From Sphagnum magellanicum (lineage: Eukaryota > Streptophyta > Sphagnopsida > Sphagnales > Sphagnaceae): a stretch of 64,000 nt of DNA. Positions 13,101 through 21,125 of the stretch are shown one piece after another. The notes beneath the pieces are model-generated. The model searched no databases. It was not told the origin of the DNA and saw only the letters and a program-made list of their open reading frames with translations. Where the stretch lies: assembly GCA_021904315.1 (NCBI GenBank), contig CM038912.1, positions 24,464,949 through 24,528,948 on the forward strand, written 5' to 3'. The stretch's first letter is position 1; the number at the start of each line of letters is the position of its first letter. Both the position numbers and the translations under genes were made by a program.

Positions 13101-13419
13101 CATCAGACAACCGCTTGACATCCTTCGCAGTTTTATCCTCTACTTTCTTTGGACAGAGAGATGCCGGAAGCATTTTGATAACCAGTATTCCTCTAGGAAA
13201 ATCCTTCAACAAGCCTGGGTTGCTACTGTTGAGGTTGGAATGGCCACTTGGAAGGCCATTAATTCCCTTCGGTCCTCCCGGGACCCTAGTATTCAAGATA
13301 GGATTGACCAAGCCTTTAAGGCGGAATGGTGCCACTTAGGCAGCTTTGGGGTTGAATGCGTCACCATCGTGTGGTGCTTCTTGCCCCCCTTGTATTTCTT
13401 GGATTTCTTTAATGTTTGA
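10116..13419 (+). pseudogene. LINE ORF2 3' part: reverse transcriptase and C-terminal zinc-binding domain
   Basis: This is the non-LTR reverse transcriptase. After TAG 10140 the frame is open to 11555. It contains PKGKAPGHDGIP (about 10526-10560), PNQTGFVEGRSI (about 10810-10845), a DFEKTFD block (near 10925), VRQGCPLAPYLF (about 11095) and the catalytic FADD box at 11229-11240, a YADD variant. A frameshift in the CT-rich run at about 11538-11548 moves the reading into another frame. That frame continues to TGA 13417 with stops only at 12673 and 12952. The C-terminal part has a CKVC...H...C zinc-binding arrangement (about 12880-12935) typical of plant LINE ORF2 tails (zf-RVT). No RNase H domain was recognised. 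The enzyme is inactive as it stands. Confidence 0.9.
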
Positions 13420-13455
13420 TGGGGCTGCTGCCTCCCTCCCCTCTCGGGGTTTCTT
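13420..13455 (+). other. LINE 3' untranslated end
   Basis: Only about 36 bases separate the ORF2 stop from the right TSD. The stretch is C/T-rich (CCTCCCTCCCCTCTCGGGG) and lacks an obvious poly(A) tail. The tail may have been lost, or the family may end in a different simple sequence. Confidence 0.55.
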
Positions 13456-13469
13456 CTAAAGGTGATGTG
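13456..13469. repeat. LINE target-site duplication, right copy
   Basis: Exact 14-bp match to 4167-4180. It lies within the PPR-like pseudogene remnant. Confidence 0.85.
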
Positions 13470-13910
13470 TTATTCCCTCCCTTCCTGTTGCATTTGAACA
13501 AGTAGTTCCAATGCCTTCTGCCATTTGTGTGTGAACATCTTGTTGAACAATCTCCACGCATCTTGTATGCTTTTGCATTTTGAAATACATTTCAACAAGG
13601 CTACTAACCAGAGATATCTGAAACCCTATGCCTTTTGATGATGTGTTCATGACCCTCCCTGGCATTTTCAAATGCCCCTACACTGGTACACGCATTCAGG
13701 ACCTATATAAATGTGACACGGCTTGGCTCCACACACGATTGCCACATTTGTCCAGGGAATGACGATGCTTCTGCCATTGTCCGCATTTGGCTCCACAAGT
13801 TCAGTCATCATGGCATTCCACGAGAGACCACGTTGCATGTGGGCATCTTGCTGTAAACCCTCTCAGCATCCTCTAGCTCCCACATTTCACATACATGTCA
13901 AAATTAGGGG
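13470..13910 (-). pseudogene. Pentatricopeptide repeat (PPR) pseudogene fragment disrupted by the LINE
   Basis: PPR proteins bind organellar RNA and act in its editing, splicing or stability. Reading the minus strand, three decayed repeats are visible. At about 13900-13803 there is MYVKCGS, then after a frameshift EDAERVYSKMPTCNVVS, and after another shift WNAMM. At about 13620-13550 there is SLVEMYFKMQKHTRCVEIV, which matches the usual SLVDMYAKCG...DA.KVF pattern. At about 13530-13470 there is KALELLVQMQQEG followed by a stop and HITF. At least three frameshifts and several stops exclude function. The HITF codons run into the LINE TSD, so the LINE inserted in this gene relic. The continuation left of the LINE (4166 downward) shows no clear further repeat. 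Confidence 0.68.
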
Positions 13911-14129
13911 TCCATTGTTTCCAAAAGCAAATCAGCAACAGAAAGAGTTTAGACATTGTTCAAGAGCCATTCTGTCTTGAATTGCTTATGTTTGAGCACT
14001 GAGAGCATCCATTTTGTGTGTCCAATTAGTTTGTTCAAAGACAAGTTTCTGCATCAATCTGTGAGAGAGAGAGAAGCTCTGGTACGAGTAGCAGACAAAG
14101 CTTTTGAAACTGTATTCCACTTTGTATTT
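13911..14129. other. Unassigned spacer before duplicated segment D1
   Basis: Short unique stretch between the PPR remnant and the left breakpoint of D1. Homology with the paralogous locus (upstream of 26600) stops abruptly at 14130. No gene was recognised. Confidence 0.4.
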
Positions 14130-16905
14130 CACTAGGTGATGCAAGAAGAGCAATGACATTTATTTAGCTGATGACACCATCTTCAGAGTTTCAAGGACTT
14201 TCTATTCCAACAACTGCTCAATTTCCTTTCGATCAGAAACGCACTGAACCGAACAACATATTATTCTAAAGCCTGCATTTCAATTACTTAGAATGATTGT
14301 TTTTTTTTGCATCTCTATATGTCGCTTGTGCAGCAGCTGCCATAGTACTGAGGTTGGTCAGTCTAGAAACACACAAATTTTTACATCCAATTTCTCGAAC
14401 CCTTTTTCTTCATTTTTTTCAGATCATTAATTCATTTGCATGGATGCCAAGAATTTGGCTAGAGTTATTGAAAATGAGCAAATATGTCATCAATGATCAT
14501 CCCACTCATATGTGAAGCATTCCACCATTTAGATGAGACTTTCTAACATTAACACTAGTAACGCAATGTGATGATGGCTCATAAGACTTTTATAGGCCTT
14601 TCATTTTGGTGTTCTTGTGTTGATAAATAAATGCAATTGAAATGTAAGGTTCAAGTCTCTTTCCCATATTTGGCCCTTAAAATGAGTTCAGGTTTCTAGG
14701 TCAGAAGAGGGTCTTTCAAGCACTACTGGGAGGTCTACTTGGGTCATAACATTTTGTGATCCTCCTTTCAATTGCTTTGATTTTCTCTCTTATGTAAATA
14801 GCCAAGCATAGTGGATTTTTTAAAAATGAAGAGAATAGTTTAATGATTGGGTTTTTTTTTTGGGAGGAGGGAGACGGCGAGGGGGAGTCTAGTGGAATGC
14901 ACACCCTCCCAGCACAAAAGAGGAAAAGAAACGAAAAGTCACCAAGTGCAAAACTAGTTACAATAAGACCCTACCGTCACAAGGTAAGTGACAACACCAT
15001 ATAACGCAAGTAGCTTGCCACTGACTTCTATATGCTAGCCCAGGTCCCTTAATGAAAAAAATTAAATTAAATTACATCTTCTTTTGGAAGACCTCATGTA
15101 GTACACAAAGTAACATTTAAGTACTAAGAAAATTCATGACTTGTCTTATTTTCAAAGTTTTGAACATTCTTAAGGTCTAGGTGACCATGAATGAAATGCC
15201 ATATGATTTGCTTGAGCAGATATAGTCAGTTTGAAATTAGCCAGATTTGCAATGGCCCCCATACCACTTAAATGAAGAAGGCAGTGAATTTTGTTTACTA
15301 TGTAGTTTGTTGGCCGGTATATACATGGTATAGGTAATGGTGTTAAGGACCATATCACACGGGTATCTAAGTCTAAAGGAATTGGGGTCTATATTTGGAT
15401 TAGGTGGGTATGAAAAAGTTGACATGCACTACCATTTATCATATGACCCTATAACAGAATGTGGTATACTACATTCTACTTGTTGCCCTTAGTTGCTATG
15501 CGGCTGGTATGGGTTGGATGTGACAAAGTATCTTAGGATTTTGTATGGTGGGTATTGCTAGAGTGTTGAGTTACTTGAAGATGAGTTAGAAGAGGCTGGT
15601 TACTTGGATTTAGTATAGTTTTAGATTGCATTTAGTAATGTTTATTTCTTTTGTTGGAAATTGTTACATTTGAAGATAGAATTTGCTTTTCACATAATAA
15701 AAGAGTTGACATTTAATATGTTTCAATATTAGTCTCTCAATATCTATCTACATATCATTATCTAACTAATTACAAAGTTCGTTATACTCATATTCTAATG
15801 TATATAAAGTTGACTATTTGCCCAACACTCACTGGAACTTGAGAGAGGCAGGAGGGTGAATAGCTTGTTACATTTGAACAAAAAAAAAAAAAAAAAAACC
15901 TTGTTACATTTCCTTCCTCCAACACTCTTTTCCCCAGTCTGGAAAAGGAAAATCTTGCAACAAATCTTGAAGACAGATAAAATGAACCAGCAAATTTCTA
16001 CAGAAGTGAACAAGCTTGGCTTACTTCCAAAATAAGCCAGCCCCCAGAAAAAACAGTTTAAAAAAAAAAAACCGGTAGTCCTAAGTTTAACTTCAAAACT
16101 TGATAACCTTGTTGTATCTAAAATGGCCCTGGGTCCATGCTCATTGGCATTGACATTTTTGTGATTATTTGCAGGAGTTGCCATGCCCATCAGCATCACT
16201 CCATCTGGTTGATGCTACAAGAAGATTGTCATATTTATTTATATCCTCACTCAAAGCTGATGATCACAACCAATGTTTTTTATGAAGTTTGGTCCTTGGA
16301 TCCCAAGGATGAAGGTTCAACTCCTTTATCATCAAGCTACACCGAGCTACCTCACATGTTTAAGGGGTGATGAAGGTTGGGGAAGGGGGGAAAATTCAGG
16401 AGGGGAAGGTGTTTTTCATGTTCACTAGATCAATTTGATTTCTTTTCTGTTCTTTTCCTTGAACTTATCATTCAATAGATCCAAACTATCTTAAATAGTG
16501 TCCTAGGGTAGGCAAAAAGTTGTGTCTAGTTGTGTGGTGTTTAGTTTTTTGCATCCAACTTTCCCTTTTTGTTTGCAGTTCTGAAAAGTTGTGATAACTT
16601 AAGGCATTTGTGATTGTCACAATCCTATCTTCTGCACAAGACAAAAGGCACATCAACTACACAACAGGTTTGTGGGAGGTAAATTAACAAATTCAAGGTT
16701 TCAAGTTTCAAACCCCCTAAATATACCTAATCAAATGCCAAATTCAGGATGTGTCCAACATGGGAATTCTAGTAAGATCGAATTGAGTCTCCCACTGCAT
16801 AGTAGTTTAAAGTTTCAACTTTGTGAACACAATTATGGAATGCCAATATTAGGAGACGTCGAAGACTGTTTTCTCAATTTGGAGACTAGTTTTTGGGTCT
16901 AAAGG
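14130..16905 (+). repeat. Segmental duplication D, copy D1 (non-coding)
   Basis: About 2.78 kb aligns collinearly with 26600-29344. Both begin CACTAGGTGAT(G/A)CAAGAAG and end GGAGACTAGTTTTTGG(G/C)TCTAAAGG. They differ by scattered substitutions and small indels, for example homopolymer length at 15880 and an extra CACAACAGGTTTGTGGGAGG near 16660. Small open frames occur in both but are not the same length or frame, so I infer non-coding DNA. I recognised no terminal repeats or target-site duplications, so a simple transposon is not supported. Confidence 0.82.
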
Positions 16906-17159
16906 AAAAAATAACAAAACAAGGAGAAGATCAAAGAGAAAGAGAAGAAAAAACAATCAAAAAGAAAAAATAAAAAAGGAGAAATATGTTTGTGAGGGTG
17001 AGTCAAAAAAGAGGGTAATGACAACGTGGGAATTATTTTAAACAACAAAACTTCATCCAACCAGTGAAACTTAGAATAGATTCTGTGAAATTGGTGCATT
17101 GGTATTATGGAACTCATTAGATCAACACCAATGCACTAATAAGTAAAGAGGTTTGGCAC

Positions 17160-17560
17160 AGGTTAAAGTTTAGCCAAAAAATGTTATCAATTTTGTCAAG
17201 ACATAAAAGTTTAGTCGAAAAATTAAAAGATTTTGCCAAGAAATGAAAGTTTACTAAAAAAAATTAGAAAGGTTTTGTTAAGAATTAATGTTTAGCTTGA
17301 AAATAGATATTTTGGTGAATATATAAAAGTTTAACAAAGAAAAGATAAAAGTTTTGCTAAGGAGAAATAAATTTTTTGTTAAGAGATAAAAAAAACATAA
17401 AGGTTTAGCTAAAAATAAAGAGGTTTTGTTAAAAGGTACACATGTTTAGCTGTAAACAAATATAAGTTTTGTCAAGAATCAAAGCTTTAGCCAAGAAAAG
17501 ATAAAAGCTTTCGCTTAGAGGATAAAAATTTAGCCAATAAAAAAATAAAGAATACATAGG
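17160..17560 (+). repeat. 41-bp minisatellite
   Basis: A degenerate tandem array with unit starts (G)TTTAGC-like at 17168, 17209, 17249, 17290, 17329, 17403, 17444, 17485 and 17528. Spacing is 39-43 bases, with one double-length interval. Each unit has two halves, about TTTAGCCAAGAAA and TTTTGTCAAGA...ATAAAAG. The last unit resembles 59578-59615, so the array edge was duplicated together with the adjacent A module. Confidence 0.75.
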
Positions 17561-17629
17561 TAAGGAGGAGGGGGGTCAGTTGTTAGTTTGTAGGTAAGGC
17601 CAAGATGTAGGTTAGGAGGGTAGTTAGGT

Positions 17630-17840
17630 CAATAAGATAGTTAAGTCAATAGGGTACCTAGGTCGGAACATATTCTAAGGGTCAAGGTTGAGAAAAAAAC
17701 AGCCCCAAAAAAAATTTCATTGGTCAAAAACCAAAAAAAGTTAACTAATTAAAGTTGGATGAAAAACTGTAGTCCATCTCATGGATAGAACAGATAATTG
17801 GTGCATTGGTGTGGGTGCTGGTTCACTTTGGGCCTATTTT
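17630..17840 (+). repeat. Module A, copy 1
   Basis: Aligns with 59615-59845. Shared phrases include GTCAATAGGGTA.CTAGGT, GGGTCAAGGTTG.GAAAAAA, a CCCATC.CATGGA.AGAAC phrase and GCTGGTTCACTCTGG. It has no coding signal. In the other copy a 21-base G run has expanded at the position of the CTAGGTCGG here. Confidence 0.65.
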
Positions 17841-18153
17841 GCAAGGTTGGTCAGGGGGGGGAGATGCCACTCAAGTCCATGACAGGTGGTTTGGGGACAT
17901 TCTTTACCACATTACTTGGTACTCTTTAGTATGTCAGGTGTTGTTGACGTGAAAGAGTACCAGCTAGTGCAGAAGCTGGAATCCAAGAAAGGGTTACAGT
18001 GTGTGGTACTAGAAAAGTCAGTTGTGATAATCACCTTTGGCATAGGCATCACAAAAGTGGAAGCCGCAGGCAAACACTGAACAAGAACTGCAAATTAAAT
18101 GTGGAACGGCCTGGAATCCGTTCTGACCATTATTGGGTTCCTGGACTACCCGA
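17841..18153 (-). repeat. Module B, copy 1, inverted relative to the other two copies
   Basis: Reverse complement of the B modules at 19870-20175 and 59850-60165. Relative to 59615-60165 (A then B in direct order), here A is followed by B flipped, with junctions at about 17841 and 18153. It contains the conserved B open frame on the plus strand, starting ATG 17931 (MSGVVDVKEY...). Its poly-C tract reads as GGGGGGGG near 17856. The inversion appears clean, with little extra sequence at either joint. Confidence 0.75.
17931..18080 (+). pseudogene. Conserved B-module open frame, copy 1 (function unknown)
   Basis: A 49-codon frame starting MSGVVDVKEYQLVQKLES and containing KSVVIIT. The same sequence occurs at 60061-59923 and 20079-19855, both on the minus strand. 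In this copy a 1-base difference relative to the 19855-20079 copy shifts the frame after KVE and ends it early. Most differences between the three copies change the residue, which does not suggest strong purifying selection. I do not recognise a protein family. It could be the remnant of a first exon or simply an open frame in non-coding DNA. Confidence 0.35.
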
Positions 18154-18270
18154 AACTGAAACAAAGTTGAAACAATCTTTTACAAGATCACCTACAGGTA
18201 CTCAAATCTAGAGACTTAAAGAGGCCCCCACATTTATAGTTATCAACTATGTGGCAACATTGCAAAAGGA
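18153..18270 (+). repeat. Short duplicated segment shared with 29711-29850
   Basis: CTGAAACAAAGTTGAAACA, then TTTTACAA.ATCAC, then GACTTAAAGAGGCCC, then ATCAACTATGTGGCA all recur at 29711-29850. It follows D1 here and D2 there. This suggests that D was originally longer and that 16906-18152 replaced the roughly 370 bp seen in D2. Confidence 0.65.
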
Positions 18271-19860
18271 CATACATGTCAATGAAATAATGATTGCATG
18301 GGGGTATGTGTAAATGCATTAGGCTTAAGGAATAGGGGCACTTCCTTGGCAAGGGTGCATAGGTCTCCAAGGGAGACATAATTTCCCCCTGAGGAAGGAC
18401 GATTCTTAGAGCGTTCAAAAGTTGCGAAGTCTTGAGGGGAGGTTGGTTGGCCCAAGGAAAAGATATTTCCCTAAGGGAGGCAGGTTGCTTTGGGGAGAGG
18501 CAGATTGTCCTAAGCAAATATTCATGCCTCAGGGAGAGCATGTGTTGGTGGATTTTTTTTGAGATAACTTTATTTGTTTTCATTGAGAACATTGTCTTCC
18601 CCTGAAAGGGTGGGGCGAAAAGGGGGGGGGGAATGTTTTGTTTCCTGAAGGAGGTATCTGAATGTGAATGTTGTTGGGAATGTGTTGGGAGCTGAGAAGT
18701 GGGAGGGGTAATGGTGGGCAAACGAAAAAAAAGACTTGGAAATTAAGTAGGGCAGCAACCGTTGGGATTTTGCCAAGCAGAGCAAGTTGAGGGAAGTGAT
18801 GAGTGCTGTTTCATCGAACCAGGGCAACCTGGTTTAGTTAACCAAGGAGGGCTTATTAAGCGAAAGCGAGACCATGGGCCTCTAGGTCAAGTCGTCAAAG
18901 TCAACTTGAGCGAACCAACCCCCATGACTACACTAGTCCCATTTTGGAGGGAGGGCAATTCATCCACCGACTTTGGGTTGGTCACCACTTGCAACAGGTT
19001 CATTTTGGGTGGGTTTAATCCCCTTTTTTGAACTTCTTTTTTCAAACTTGTTTTACAAACCTACCAACTCAATTTTACGGCCTGCAACCCTTTTTCCTCT
19101 TCCTTTTGCGTATTTGGTGGGCCCAGCACTCTACTGTCCATTGTTTCTAGGAGCAACGCACATAACTCCATCTCCAGTGCCATCACTGGTATTAATGTGA
19201 GCTCCATTGTGTCATATCATTTGTTCTAAGGTGAGCTCCATCATGCCATTGCCATCACTTATGTTGCTAGGTACATTCTACACCCTACCCCATTTTGTTA
19301 GTTATTTTTATTTTCTTCTAAGTCTCTAGATTATTAGTTACATTTTTAGTTATTGTTAGTGCTACATATTAACCATGTATTAAGTACATATTTAATTTTT
19401 GTAGGTGTTAAACCTCACTTTCAAAGCCCAATTTGAAGACCTAGTTTGATTCCAAGTATACATGTCATACACCCCAAGACTAGAGATTGTTTAGGCAAAG
19501 CGTTTCACAACAAATTAAAACTTGGGATTCAATAGGTATGCAATTTTACAACTAATTAAAGCTAATTGTTTAATTATATATGTCAACCTACTTTTCAAGT
19601 TTTCAAATAAATTCAACATGCCTACTTTAAAACTTGAACATATGTTTCAATAGTTGCTTTTCACTTATTAAAGGCTAATTCCATGATTTAATCCTTATGC
19701 CATTTCCACCAGAAGGATGTCAATTCAAATCTAGATCATAAAAACATGCATCTAAAGCCTTAGATCTTAACATTGCAAATCATCATTTGGCATGGTCCAT
19801 GCCATGAACATTTTTTTTTTGAGTGGCATGGTCCGTGAACATGATAAATGTTCTTTAATT
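18271..19860. other. Unassigned intergenic stretch
   Basis: Contains G-rich phrases on the plus strand (18330-18720). The open complement gives a 177-codon low-complexity frame on the minus strand that is Pro/Ser/His-rich and matches nothing I recognise. 19030-19860 is ordinary AT-rich sequence. No gene is supported. Confidence 0.45.
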
Positions 19861-20768
19861 GCATCTCGTCCCATAGTTGCGGTCAGAACGGATTCCAGGG
19901 CGTTCCACATTTAATTTGTTGTTCTCGTTCAGTGTTTGCCCCTGCAGCTCCACTTTTGTATTGCCTCTGCCACAGGTGATTATCACAACTGACTTTTCTA
20001 CTACCACACACTGTAACTCTTTCTGTGATTCAAGCTTCCTCAGTAGTTCGTACTCTTTAACGTCAACGACACCTGACATACTAAAGAATACCGACTAATG
20101 TGGTAAATAATGTCCCCACCCCACCTGACATGGACTTGAGTAGCATCTCCCCCCCCCTGAGCAACCTTGCAAAATTGCAAGAGCGGTCCATTTGATATGT
20201 ATTCAGATGGAATTGTCATTTGCTTATTACCAGTAGGTACCCATGAGTTTTTCCCACTCGGAGAAAAACAGCTTGGTAAAATTAGAGATATTCCGTTTTA
20301 TAGTGGAAATTCAAGAAAAAAAAAACCCGTAATTTTTTGGAAAAAATCCGCAACTTCAGCTACCTGACAAAATCATAAAAAACCCTGCTTACTATACTAT
20401 TTTGGGTTTGTGGAAGTTGAATGAAGTACCATTTGAGACGTATTTGGTGTGGAAAATGTACTTGATGAACATGAGAAAAAATTTGAAAAGGTACAAAGCT
20501 CATCCCCCTTTAATGCTAAACGTGTTATGTCAATTGATTTAACAGTTCAATGCTACAGTCAGGAGCTAGGGAATCACTTTCCAATTTCTGGCCGATTTGT
20601 TTTGATTTCCTCTCTTTCCTCGTTCTCCATATTTGAAGTTGGGGACCACTCCGGAATCTTGACGCGCATTCCGGCAATTTTCAAGACAAGATCAGGTAGT
20701 GAGTAGCAAAATCGTAAGTCTTCTCTTCATCTCTCTTTGTTGAAGTAGCGGTCTTACCTTACGTGACC
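19861..20768 (+). promoter_or_regulatory. Duplicated upstream region of ankyrin gene 1, including module B
   Basis: Aligns with 59850-60758 upstream of ankyrin gene 2. The first 300 bases are module B, with a minus-strand open frame from 20079 starting MSGVVDVKEYELLRKLES. B is followed by a poly-C tract (nine C at 20149-20157) and by TTTGATATGTATTCAGATGG. A pyrimidine-rich leader (CTTCTCTTCATCTCTCTTTG) lies just before the start codon in both paralogs. The retention of about 0.9 kb upstream means the promoter was probably copied with the gene. No TATA box is assigned with confidence. Confidence 0.6.
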
Positions 20769-21125
20769 ATGGCTTCAACTTCCGCCGCCACAACAACAAA
20801 GCAGCAAGCGAATACATATCTCGTGGAGCCAACAACATCGGATGACGAGACTCAGGTCATGGCAGCAACTTCAGTAGTCACAACAAAGCAGCAGCAGATT
20901 TTTGATCTCCTGGAGGCAACGAAATCGGATGAAGAGGCGAACGCTGATGCAGCAACTTCGTTAGCCACAGCAAACCAGCAGGCGAATTTGGATCTCATGG
21001 AGGCAGCGAAATCGGATGGCGAGGCGAAGGCCATTACAGCAACTCCGGTAGCCACAACAAACGAGCAGGCGAATTTGGATCTCAGACAGGCAGCGAAATC
21101 GGATGACGAGGCGCAGGCTGTTGCA
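20769..21125 (+). repeat. 29-codon tandem repeats in ankyrin gene 1
   Basis: Four in-frame units of the pattern A-T-S-x-x-T-T-x-Q-Q-x-N-L-D-L-x-E-A-x-K-S-D-x-E-A start at residues 2, 33, 62 and 91. Units 2 to 4 are each exactly 87 bp. The last half of each unit looks like the first helix of an ankyrin repeat, so the array probably grew by repeated duplication of the junction between leader and first ankyrin repeat. The same four units are present in the 60759 paralog, so the expansion predates the gene duplication. Confidence 0.8.

Larger units (their letters stand above)
4181..13455 (+). mobile_element. Near full-length plant LINE (L1-type), decayed, with nested solo LTR
   Basis: This is a non-LTR retrotransposon with 5' UTR, ORF1 (DUF4283-like domain plus CCHC knuckle), ORF2 (endonuclease, reverse transcriptase, C-terminal zinc-binding region) and a very short 3' UTR. 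It is bounded by an exact 14-bp duplication. Removing the 955 bp of nested LTR plus one TSD leaves about 8.3 kb. GC content rises sharply relative to both flanks. ORF1 and the first part of ORF2 share one frame and are broken almost only by single stop codons, plus one frameshift near 11540. I see no clear poly(A) tail before the right TSD. The element cannot be autonomous in this state. Confidence 0.93.

Noticed and set aside
14130-16905. D segment as a CACTA transposon, because it starts CACTAG
   Set aside because: No TAGTG at the other end and no 3-bp duplication at either copy. Homology resumes further on at 18153/29711, which fits segmental duplication.
18188-18721. 177-codon minus-strand frame
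   Set aside because: Complement of a G-rich stretch, low-complexity composition, no domain and no paralogous support.
20763-20768. Earlier start (GTG) for ankyrin gene 1, and likewise at 60753 for gene 2
   Set aside because: Plant nuclear genes start at ATG. The ATG six bases later has an excellent context in both paralogs.
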